DNA from: Caldilinea sp.
GTDB lineage: Bacteria; Chloroflexota; Anaerolineae; Caldilineales; Caldilineaceae
NCBI GenBank assembly: GCA_026389955.1
Contig: JAPLGY010000510.1
Coordinates: forward strand, 1 to 16,360
Direction: 5' to 3'
DNA: 16,360 nt
Below the pieces are notes generated by a model, which searched no databases, was not told the origin of the DNA, and was given only the letters and a program-made list of their open reading frames with translations. Positions 7,785-16,360 of this stretch are shown here, in pieces. Position 1 is the stretch's first letter; each line of letters opens with the position of its first letter. A program made the position numbers and the translations under genes.

Positions 7785-8663
7785 ATGTATAGGGAAAAGA
7801 TCCGTGAACACTACGAACATTTGAGTCGTAGCTATCGCAGAGTCGCGGATTATATTATGAGCAACTACTACGAGGTTGCGTTTATGACTGCTGCCCAGCT
7901 CGCCTATGCGGTCAGCGTCGATACAACCACCGTTGTTCGGTTCTCACAGCGACTCGGGTACAATGGGTATCCAGACTTGCTTTACGACGTCCGTGAGCAG
8001 GTCAAATCTGAAATTTATGCGGCCTACGCGCCCAGGCCGTTGAATCCAGACGAACCAGCTGCGCTCTTCCAGGATCGCATCGAGCAGGAAGGGTGCAATT
8101 TGCGGCAGCTGTTCTTGCAAAATCCACCCGACCATCTCAAGGCTGTCAGCCAGCTTTTTGAGGGTGTCGATCGAATCGTGGTGGTAGGGGAAGGCTACGC
8201 CGAATCTGCCGCCGAAATGGCCGCGCAACAGTTTCGGCACCGCGGCCTTGCCGCAGAGTATCTTTCCAACGACGCAGTCAAAAAAGCAGCCACGCTTTTG
8301 CAGGTCGACTGTCGGACACTGCTGATTGGGGTCAGCCCGACCTCCTACGGGAGAGATGTGGCCCGTGCCTTAGAGTTTGCGCGTGCGCGGGGGGCCAGAA
8401 CTCTGGGGGTTATCGGGTCGTTGGCCAGCCCGGTCAACCGTGTCTCCGACCTCATCCTCTATGCGCCAACCAACGTGATCGGCCCTCTGCCCAGCATTGT
8501 GGCATTGGTCACCGCCCTGAGTGGCCTGGTCCTGGTGGCGGCCAGAGAGAGCGATGCCAGCGTCGAACGCCATCTGGACGCCTTCGATGCAGCCTATCAG
8601 TTCCTCACCCAGGAGGAGGTGATCAGCGCGCTGGAAGCGGCACGCGTTCCAGAGGAAGTCTGA
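7785..8663 (+). CDS. MurR/RpiR-family transcriptional regulator (HTH plus SIS domain)
   Basis: The 292-aa product has an N-terminal HTH_6 domain at about 1-77. Its helix-turn-helix lies at 34-58 (TAAQLAYAVSVDTTTVVRFS, then QRLGYNGYPDL), the hallmark of the RpiR family. A SIS sugar-phosphate-binding domain occupies about 127-255 (RIVVVGEGYAES, LLIGVSPTSYGRDV). Proteins of this family usually control sugar, amino-sugar or sialic-acid catabolism in response to a phosphosugar. The usual G-x-G-x-S and S-x-S-G-x-T loops of SIS domains are altered here (GEGYAES; GVSPTS), so the ligand may differ. It is monocistronic: its own promoter lies upstream and a strong terminator downstream. No sugar operon is adjacent, so the target is unknown. 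The ATG at 7785 follows a run of seven G rather than a canonical GGAGG. Confidence 0.9.
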   Translation: MYREKIREHYEHLSRSYRRVADYIMSNYYEVAFMTAAQLAYAVSVDTTTVVRFSQRLGYNGYPDLLYDVREQVKSEIYAAYAPRPLNPDEPAALFQDRIEQEGCNLRQLFLQNPPDHLKAVSQLFEGVDRIVVVGEGYAESAAEMAAQQFRHRGLAAEYLSNDAVKKAATLLQVDCRTLLIGVSPTSYGRDVARALEFARARGARTLGVIGSLASPVNRVSDLILYAPTNVIGPLPSIVALVTALSGLVLVAARESDASVERHLDAFDAAYQFLTQEEVISALEAARVPEEV

Positions 8664-8714
8664 TCCATCGCAGGCGAGGGAGATGGCTTTGTCGCTGTCT
8701 GGCCTGGTCGCCTT

Positions 8715-8766
8715 GCCCTGCTGTGCCATTGACAGCCTGTTGCCTGTGGCACAGCAGGGCCTTTTT
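8715..8766 (+). terminator. Rho-independent terminator of the RpiR-family gene
   Basis: A perfect 14-bp inverted repeat, GCCCTGCTGTGCCA (8715-8728) with its complement at 8747-8760, encloses an 18-nt loop and is followed by CTTTTT. It stands 51 bp after the stop codon. Only the plus-strand side has a T-run. Confidence 0.88.
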
Positions 8767-8799
8767 GTCCACACAGACCTTCGGTGGCGACGGGTGGAG

Positions 8800-10341
8800 C
8801 TAGAGGAGGTGTTGTGTGCGAGCTGTTGTGCCAGGAAGCGGATCTGTCTGTGTTGCGTTTTTTGTGGGGGACGCTTCTGCAACAGAATCTGCAACAGAAA
8901 GGGTGCCTGTCGTCTGCTTGAGGGCGGACGTTTCTGTGGTCAGCGCGCCGATGGCCGCCAGTGCCAGGATATAGCCAAGATAGTTTTCGTTGAGAAAACG
9001 ACTTCCATAGAAAAAGACCAGCAGCAAGAGCGCGTAGTGCCAGAGGGCCTGTGAGAGCGTGTTGTGGCGCGCCTGTCGCGCCACAAACCAGACCAGCAGC
9101 GGCCCGGCCAAGGCGGTCTGCAACGCCCAGAAGGGCCATTGATCAAAGCGATCTTGCACCAGCCCCAGCCCCAGCACAAAATTGCTGGCTCCCCACCCCC
9201 AGATTTGGTAGCCAGTCGGCCCCTGGCCGTTGCTCCACCGCCAGACATCGTCGTACAGCGCAGCTGCATCCCAGAGCAGGTAGGGCCCCAGCAGCAGAAG
9301 AAAGACGCCGAGCGCTGGGGCTGCCCGCCGCAGCAGCGTCGGCACGGTCTCCCACAGTGCTCGCCACCCTGCCCGGCGCAGGGCGGTGTTGTCTGCCACC
9401 AGCAGCAAGCCATAGAAGGGTGCAAACAGCCAGGCAGTCGGCTTGGACGCGCAGGCCAGGCCAAAGCAGAGCGACGAGAGCAACAGCCAGCGCTCTCCTG
9501 CGGCCCCTCTCAGCTGTTTCTGTCTCGCCTGCTGCCAGGCGACCAGAGCCAAGACGATCCAACCCAACACAAACAGATCGTTCTGGCCAAAAATGAGATC
9601 GAGCGCCAGGATCGGGTTGAGTGCAAGCGCAGCCACCAAAGCCAGCCGTGCCGTCGGCTCTGTTGTCAGTCGGCAGGCCCCCCACAGCAGTGCAGCCAAC
9701 AGCAGCAGATAGACCACACGCTGGTCGTAAAAGCCCAGCAGTTGTCCCAACAGATAGAATGGGGCGCTGAAGACAAAGGTCCAAGGCAGGTAGGGATAGT
9801 GGTAGAGCGCCGTGCGATATTTGCTGAAGCCCCACTCGGCCATCGGTGTGTCGGTGTAGTCCTCGGTGTAGGGATTTTTGCCGGCCAACAAATAGCCGAT
9901 CGTTGCCTCGGTCTGGATGACACCGCCGTCGTGCGTGTAGCTGGCTGGCCCGTTGGCGTCGCGCAGCAGCATGAGTTTGCCCGTCGGCAGCACCACCGCG
10001 GTCAAAATGATGGCCCCCAACGCCCACTGTTTGGCGCGCGTGCGTGATGGGCCGCTCGACGCCAGGTCCAACAGCGCATAGGCGATCATGGCGGCCAATG
10101 CCAATGCATTGAGCAACAGCCCGATCGGCTCCCCTGGTCGGGGTCCGACCTCTCCCATTGCTGCATACCCGGCGGCTGGCAGCAGCGTTCCCAACAGCGG
10201 GTGGCGCAGCACGTCCTGCAGGCGATTGGGCAGCGCAGCCTGCTCGGCCAGCCCAACCACTTGCAACACCCCCAGCGTCAACAGGATCACCCAGTAGACG
10301 TCCCAGCCCGGACGCGGGCTGCTGTCGGCCTGGCGGGCCAT
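8800..10341 (-). CDS. Multi-pass membrane protein, GT-C/GT87-like glycosyltransferase
   Basis: The 513-aa product has roughly ten to twelve hydrophobic segments, spread from residue 14 to about 487, with a polar, Thr-rich tail. After the first segments comes an extracytoplasmic loop with [20 protein letters not shown] and then PYTEDY. This resembles the acidic first loop and AxxLLAGxNPY pattern of GT87/DUF2029 polyprenyl-phosphate-dependent mannosyltransferases. GQND before another membrane segment (near [13 protein letters not shown]) and [12 protein letters not shown] also fit that group. The likely role is transfer of a sugar from a lipid carrier to a cell-surface acceptor. The ATG overlaps the stop codon of the upstream propeller gene by one base (TGATG), so translation is probably coupled. 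The family call is by pattern only, and the substrate is unknown. Confidence 0.75.
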   Translation of the reverse strand: MARQADSSPRPGWDVYWVILLTLGVLQVVGLAEQAALPNRLQDVLRHPLLGTLLPAAGYAAMGEVGPRPGEPIGLLLNALALAAMIAYALLDLASSGPSRTRAKQWALGAIILTAVVLPTGKLMLLRDANGPASYTHDGGVIQTEATIGYLLAGKNPYTEDYTDTPMAEWGFSKYRTALYHYPYLPWTFVFSAPFYLLGQLLGFYDQRVVYLLLLAALLWGACRLTTEPTARLALVAALALNPILALDLIFGQNDLFVLGWIVLALVAWQQARQKQLRGAAGERWLLLSSLCFGLACASKPTAWLFAPFYGLLLVADNTALRRAGWRALWETVPTLLRRAAPALGVFLLLLGPYLLWDAAALYDDVWRWSNGQGPTGYQIWGWGASNFVLGLGLVQDRFDQWPFWALQTALAGPLLVWFVARQARHNTLSQALWHYALLLLVFFYGSRFLNENYLGYILALAAIGALTTETSALKQTTGTLSVADSVAEASPTKNATQTDPLPGTTARTQHLL

Positions 10342-12220
10342 CAGGGCGTCCCCTGGTAGCCAAAGAGGGTGCCGGCTGTGGGGGCAAAAATCCAGTCTGC
10401 GCTGATTGCCGGCGCCCCGTTCAGCGCCATCCGGAGGGAGGTCCCGGCGTCGACGGTCGTACCGGACGCAGCGTCATAGATCAGCACAGCGCCGTTGCGC
10501 GTGATCACCAGCACGCGGTCGCTGGTCACGTAAGGGCCGCCAGCCAGATCGTCGTTGTACGCGACGGCCCAGAGCTGCATGCCTGTCTGGCGGGAAACCG
10601 CCCGCAGCTGGCCGCTGCCAGCCAAAAAAACGGTCATCTCGTTGACAGCCAACATCGCCTGCGGGCTGCCCGCCGTATAGGTCCAGAGCCGAAACCCGGT
10701 GTGGGCGTCCAGGGCGTGCAGCAGGCCGTTTGTATCCACCACATAGAGTTCTGCGGATCTCAGCTGTCCTGGGTAGGCATAGACGGGTGGGGCCGCCACG
10801 TTGAACACATCGGGGCTGTTCCAGATGATTTCGGGGGCTCGCCACCAGTTGGCATCGACAGCCCACAGCTGATCGGCCGCCACGTACACCGTTTCCTGCC
10901 CGATCGCCGGCTGCTGGATCCGGGCCTGGGGCTCTTCGAAGGTGCGCCTTTCCCCCAGGTTGTCGCGTTTCATGCCGACCAGCTTTGCATCGACGTTGTC
11001 ACCGACCCCCACAAACACAATGTCGTTTTGAAAAGCTGGCGAGGTGGTGATGAGCCCCAGCAGATCGATGTCAAAGATCTGGTTGGCTGTATTTCCGGCA
11101 TCCTGCAGCACGATCATGCGGCTGCTTGCGTAGGGGAAATAGATACGTCCGTCCTGGATGGCGGGCGCCAGCGTGCCGTTGTTGTTCAGGTTGTACCGCC
11201 AGCGCTGTGAGCCGTTGCTGCGGTTCTGGCTGTACAGCTGCCCATCTTGGTTGGAGGCAATCACATTTTCTCCCATCACGGCCACCGGCGATCCAAAGCT
11301 TTGCCCGGCCATCTGTAGATTGCCCCAGACGTCACGCAGCGGCGGCCGCGGGAGCATCGGCAGACGGCCTGTGTTGCCGGGGTCGTACCGTGCCAGCGGG
11401 TAGTCATTGGGGGGCGGCTGGGTTGCTTGGGGGCGCGGCACCACGTCGGGTTCCTGGTAGACTGGCAACCATTTGGGGTTGTTGGGGTTCCACTGCGGGC
11501 TATTGGGGTCGGCGCCGGCCGGGAACCCAGCAGGCAACGGGTTGTTGACGATCGTCACGTATGCAGGCCGTACCCAAAAATTTTCCCCGCTGTTGGTGCA
11601 GCAGCCGTAGAGCCAGTCGCCCTCCAAGCTCCGTCCACGCAGCTCGATGCCGGCGTTGGGGGTCAACGGGGTATTGGTCTGGCTGTAGTAGGTGCTGGGG
11701 CCAATGTAGACGATGGTGTCGGCGTTGCGTACCGTCGCGGCCAGCCGTGCGACCTGCGCGACAAAGCCGGTCGCTGCCGCAGTCGGGGCGGGGGCCGGCG
11801 GCAGGGTGGGGGTCGGCTCTGTCAAGGGCGCAGTGGGTTGTGGTTCTGGGATCTCTACGTCGGGCAAGTAGGCGACTGGCGCGGTGGGGGTTGCCGAGGG
11901 CGGCGCTGTCGGAACTGGCGTGGTCTCTGTCTGGCCAGAGATCAGCGGCAGCTGCACTGCGGTCTGGGTTTCTGCCGGCTGGGTGTCTGCCGGCTGGGCG
12001 GGTTCTGCCAGCTGGGTTTCTGCCGGGGTGTCGGCGTGCGCGTCGCTGCCAGCGGTGTCGGGGTGGCGGTCGGGGTCGCTCCTCCCAGCTGGCCATCCTG
12101 GAAGACAAAAAACAGCCAGCCCACCCCTATCAAAACAAAAAACGCCACCAGCAGGCTGGTCGTCAACACCAGCGCTGTGCGGTTTCTGGGCGACGAGGCC
12201 GCCGGGCCGGAAAATGACAT
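10341..12220 (-). CDS. Membrane-anchored PQQ-type beta-propeller protein with SH3-like domain, frameshifted near its N-terminus
   Basis: The ATG at 12220 is preceded by AGGGA and a good promoter. The first frame gives a short cytoplasmic end, a membrane segment ([20 protein letters not shown]) and a TPTATPTP linker, then changes into unlikely Arg/Cys-rich sequence and stops at 11942. The continuation [20 protein letters not shown] lies in the frame offset by one base. It leads to an SH3b-like domain ([20 protein letters not shown] through VRPAYVTIV) and a repeat region with PQQ/WD-like blades ([39 protein letters not shown]), ending at 10341. The switch needs one extra base or a -1 slip, most simply at the CCCC at 12028-12025. 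The repaired protein is about 626 aa. It is probably displayed outside the membrane. No quinoprotein active site is evident, so a binding or assembly role is more likely than an enzyme. Confidence 0.8.
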
Positions 12221-12256
12221 GACGTTTTGATCCCTGGATACGGACAAGATTTTTTT

Positions 12257-12285
12257 ATTCTAACAACAAAGCAGGCTGCTGCCAA
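12257..12285 (-). promoter_or_regulatory. Promoter of the beta-propeller/glycosyltransferase pair
   Basis: On the minus strand TTGGCA (12285-12280) and TAGAAT (12262-12257) are spaced by 17 bp, each one base from consensus. The start near 12250 leaves a leader of about 30 nt before the ATG at 12220. This suggests that the pair is not dependent only on read-through from purH. Confidence 0.7.
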
Positions 12286-12325
12286 ACGGTTTCGCCCAGG
12301 ATCGCAGGAGCCCGACAGCTGTCGA

Positions 12326-13861
<1,536 letters not shown>

Positions 13862-13905
13862 GGGTTTCTCCTTTTTGAATCCGACAGACCGGATCGGTCG
13901 CGGCT

Positions 13906-15735
13906 TTATGTGCTGTGGGCCAGCCCGTGACGGCGGCCTTCCAAATACGCCAGGGACTGATGGCGGAAGTAGGTGGCATAGAGGCTGGCATAGTGCCCGT
14001 CGAACGCCATCAGCGTCTCATGGCTGCCCTGCTCCAAAATCTGCCCCTGGCGCAGCACCAAGATGCGGTCCGCCGCTTTGACTGTGGAGAGCCGATGGGC
14101 GATGACGATCGAAGTCCGCTGTTTGAGAATCAGCTGGAGCGCAGACTGGATTTGGCTTTCGGTGAAGGGATCGACGCTGGCGGTCGCCTCGTCGAGAATA
14201 AAGATCGCCGGGTTCTGGGCCAGCATGCGCGCCAGCACGACCAGCTGGCGTTGCCCCAGGCTTAGCCGTGCGCCCCGCTCGCCGACCGGGCTTTGCAGCC
14301 CTTCCGGCAGGGTTTCCAGCCACTCACCGTCGCCGATCTGGCAGGCGACCCGCTCGACGGCCCGATCGTCCAGCCCAGGGGTTGCATAACGAATGTTGTC
14401 GGCGACGGTCCCTGAAAAGAGGAAAGGTGTCTGGCCAACGATCCCCAACTGTCGCCGGTACTGCTGCAGGTCCAGCGTGCGGATATCCTGGCCATCGATG
14501 CGCAGCTGGCCCGACTGGAACTCATAAAAGCGAGTGACCAGCTTGAGGATGCTCGATTTGCCTGCCCCTGTGTGGCCGACCAGCGCCACGCTCTCTCCCG
14601 GTTGGATGTGCAGGCTGAAATTTTGCAGCACCTGCTCTTTTTCTGAGTAGCGAAACGAGAGCTGCTCGAACTGAATTTCGCCGCGCAGCCTCGGCACGGG
14701 CTGCTTTCCGGCCTGGACCACCGCCGGTTCGGCGTCGATCAAGGCAAAGATACGCTCGGTTGCGCTGAGTGCCCCCTGAACCTGGCCCCAGAAGGCTGAC
14801 AAATTGCTCATCGGGAACCAAAACAAGTTGACGCTGTTCATAAAAAGCAGCCAGATCCCTGCGCTGAGCGTCCCTGCATAGGTGGCATAGCCCCCCGCGT
14901 AAAGCAGCACCGTCGTTCCTAGCCCAGAAAAAAGCTGCAGCGTCGGAAAGATCAGAGACAACACCCACCCACGCTGCACATGCGTGGTGTAGCTGCGTTG
15001 GTTGACGGCCAAAAATTCATCGTAGATGCCCTGTTCGCGCCGAAAATTTTTGGCAACCCGGATGCCGGTGACCGCCTCCTGGATGCTGGCGTTGACATCG
15101 GCAACTGCCTGTTGGCTGCTGCGGGTGGCCCGGCGTGCCCACCGCTGAAAGGAAGAGGTAACTCCGATCACAGCTGGCGCCAGGGCCAGCAGCAGCAGGG
15201 TGAGCGGCCAGTTGATCGAGCACAGATAGACGACCAGAATGAGAATCAGCAACAGCTGAGAACCCACTTCTGTGACCAGCACAGCGACCCGGCTGAACTC
15301 GTCGGTGTCGGTCGTGATCCGGCTGACGATCCGCCCCGACTGGTTGCGGTCAAAAAAACTCATGTCATGGTTCATCACCGCACGAAAAGCGTCGACCCGC
15401 AGTGCAAGCACAACATCGCCGAGCAGACGGGCAGTGAGAACACGACGCACCCAGTTGATTGCCCAGTTGGCCACACCCATCCCCAGCACCAAAGCCACCA
15501 GCACCACCAGCACAGACGCGCTGCTGCCCACGGCACTGCCTGCCCAGTTGACCCCCTGCGCCATCAGGATTGGCAGCAGGGCCCCCGACAGCGACAGCAG
15601 GCTGGCCAGAAGGATCACTGCAACAAGACGCTTCCCGAACAGCCGGAAGTAAGCGGACAGTCGTCTGAAAAGTGCCCGATTGGTGTAGGCTCGGTCGTAA
15701 CTTTCAGACCTCAACCCATCGCGTATCATACTCAT
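13906..15735 (-). CDS. ABC exporter half-transporter (fused membrane and ATPase domains)
   Basis: The 609-aa product has an N-terminal six-helix exporter domain (first segment near LVAVILLASLLSLSGALLPI) with the coupling sequence FFDRNQSGRIVSRITTDTDE. The nucleotide-binding domain follows: Walker A GHTGAGKS at 387-394, Q-loop VGQTPFLFSGTVADNI, signature LSLGQ at 491-495, Walker B IFILDEATASVD with Asp515/Glu516, and switch His547 in IVIAHRLST. It belongs to the ABCB/MsbA-like type I exporters, which work as dimers. The signature has Leu where LSGGQ has Gly. The frame is open to 15834. I chose the ATG at 15735 because GAGG lies ten bases before it and the longer N-terminus is not family-like; a second ATG is at 15729. 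No second half-transporter is adjacent, so a homodimer is possible. The cargo is unknown. Confidence 0.92.
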   Translation of the reverse strand: MSMIRDGLRSESYDRAYTNRALFRRLSAYFRLFGKRLVAVILLASLLSLSGALLPILMAQGVNWAGSAVGSSASVLVVLVALVLGMGVANWAINWVRRVLTARLLGDVVLALRVDAFRAVMNHDMSFFDRNQSGRIVSRITTDTDEFSRVAVLVTEVGSQLLLILILVVYLCSINWPLTLLLLALAPAVIGVTSSFQRWARRATRSSQQAVADVNASIQEAVTGIRVAKNFRREQGIYDEFLAVNQRSYTTHVQRGWVLSLIFPTLQLFSGLGTTVLLYAGGYATYAGTLSAGIWLLFMNSVNLFWFPMSNLSAFWGQVQGALSATERIFALIDAEPAVVQAGKQPVPRLRGEIQFEQLSFRYSEKEQVLQNFSLHIQPGESVALVGHTGAGKSSILKLVTRFYEFQSGQLRIDGQDIRTLDLQQYRRQLGIVGQTPFLFSGTVADNIRYATPGLDDRAVERVACQIGDGEWLETLPEGLQSPVGERGARLSLGQRQLVVLARMLAQNPAIFILDEATASVDPFTESQIQSALQLILKQRTSIVIAHRLSTVKAADRILVLRQGQILEQGSHETLMAFDGHYASLYATYFRHQSLAYLEGRRHGLAHST

Positions 15736-15867
15736 CCGTCGGCATCCTCGCTGGCACCTGTGCGGCGCCACCATGCTGTGCAGGCGCAAAACACAGCGGC
15801 TGGACAAGAACAAGGCCACTGACAGCCTCTCCATGCTGCAGTTTTGTGCTGCATGTTTGTATTTCTT

Positions 15868-15896
15868 ACCATACCTAGAAATCTGTCTGATGCCAA
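15868..15896 (-). promoter_or_regulatory. Possible promoter of the ABC exporter (and purH)
   Basis: On the minus strand TTGGCA (15896-15891) is followed after 17 bp by TATGGT (15873-15868). The -10 box has two mismatches to consensus. Transcription would start near 15861, about 125 nt before the chosen ATG. Confidence 0.42.
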
Positions 15897-15906
15897 ACAG
15901 AGAGGA

Positions 15907-15937
15907 CCGGCAAACACAGGTGTTTCTGTGTGGCCGG
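15907..15937 (-). terminator. Hairpin after the small membrane protein, possible terminator
   Basis: CCGGC (15907-15911) pairs with GCCGG (15933-15937), and inside it ACACAG (15914-15919) pairs with CTGTGT (15926-15931) around a six-base loop. It lies 33 bp beyond the stop at 15970 in the direction of that gene. There is no T-run directly after it (only TCCTCTCTGTTT), so termination is uncertain. Confidence 0.35.
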
Positions 15938-15969
15938 CTGTCACCTCGGCTGAGGCCAGGCTCGCCGGG

Positions 15970-16344
15970 TCACTCGATCCATTGCTCCTGTTCGCCGACA
16001 ATTTTGAATCGACGAGCCCCCAGCCGGGGTGTCGACCAGGAGTCCTCGATGTTCGGCTGTTGCGGGTGAAATCCGGCTGACGGCAGCTGTGGCTGCCCAG
16101 CCAGCACAATCACAGGCGGCGGATAGGCCGCCGGCGCTTCTTGCACTGCGCGCAAAGAACGTGTTTCCTGTTGTGCAATCTGACGCTGGCTGCCCGCCAA
16201 AATCAGCAGCGAGGCCGGGATGCTGGCCAGCACGCCCAGGACAATTCCCAGCGCCATTCCAACCGCATCGTCGCTCAGCCGTCCTCCCAGCTGCCAAATG
16301 GCAATTCCCCACAAGATCACGGCCCCTACTCCCCATCGTTGCAT
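15970..16344 (-). CDS. Small membrane protein of unknown function
   Basis: The 124-aa product is not a family I recognise. It has two hydrophobic segments, about residues 5-20 (GVGAVILWGIAIWQLG) and 27-51 (AVGMALGIVLGVLASIPASL plus LILAG), joined by a short acidic turn with RLSDD. A polar region SQRQIAQQETRSLRAVQEA and a proline-rich tail ending near EQEQWIE follow. The ATG at 16344 has GAAGGA about ten bases upstream. An overlapping frame of similar length on the same strand (15941-16351) is Arg/Cys-rich and lacks membrane segments, so I rejected it. The gene points toward the ABC exporter but is separated from it by 234 bp that hold a hairpin and a possible promoter, so the two are probably separate units. 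Confidence 0.65.
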   Translation of the reverse strand: MQRWGVGAVILWGIAIWQLGGRLSDDAVGMALGIVLGVLASIPASLLILAGSQRQIAQQETRSLRAVQEAPAAYPPPVIVLAGQPQLPSAGFHPQQPNIEDSWSTPRLGARRFKIVGEQEQWIE

Positions 16345-16360
16345 GACACATTTTCCTTCG

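Noticed and set aside
12040..12120. Programmed shift at the T-run (GTTTTTTG) in the membrane segment
   Set aside because: The original frame continues into a convincing TPTATPTP linker after this run, so the change of frame must come later, near 12025-12040.

Overview
The window looks like a chromosomal segment from a moderately GC-rich bacterium, most likely a member of the Chloroflexota (Caldilinea/Anaerolineae-like). This rests on style, not on a marker gene: long Thr/Pro linkers (TPTPTP type) in envelope proteins, a TPR protein ending in a LuxR-type helix-turn-helix, and the general protein mix. It is mainly an ordinary genome with housekeeping (purH, tRNA-Arg, class II aldolase) and envelope genes, and no phage or transposase was seen.

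Layout. 1-2401 (minus) is one uninterrupted 800-codon frame of a secreted beta-helix protein that runs off the left edge. 2612-4294 (minus) is a TPR/LuxR-HTH regulator. After an AT-rich spacer come, on the plus strand, tRNA-Arg(TCT), a DsbA/FrnE-like thiol oxidoreductase whose first active-site position is an in-frame TGA, and a class II aldolase. 6441-7535 (minus) is a lipoprotein polysaccharide deacetylase with a 15-bp minisatellite and an apparently leaderless promoter. 7785-8663 (plus) is an RpiR/SIS regulator closed by a strong terminator. From 16344 down to 8800 everything is on the minus strand: a small membrane protein, an ABC exporter half-transporter, purH, a PQQ-type beta-propeller protein with an apparent frameshift, and a GT-C/GT87-like membrane glycosyltransferase.

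The most notable signal is at 4899-5516. The TGA at 4941-4943 falls exactly where the family has the first cysteine of CPWC, the frame stays open on both sides with good family features, and a hairpin with a G-U-containing apical loop lies 17 nt downstream. This fits a selenocysteine-containing (U-P-W-C) DsbA/FrnE-like protein that a standard gene caller would split or start too late. Whether the genome has selA, selB, selC and selD cannot be seen here and is the deciding test.

Functional links are mostly local. The propeller and glycosyltransferase genes overlap by one base and are probably translated together. The tRNA, oxidoreductase and aldolase have no terminator that I can see between them and may share the promoter at 4720-4748. 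The deacetylase, glycosyltransferase, propeller, ABC exporter and beta-helix proteins all point to the cell envelope, but nothing shows that they form one pathway.
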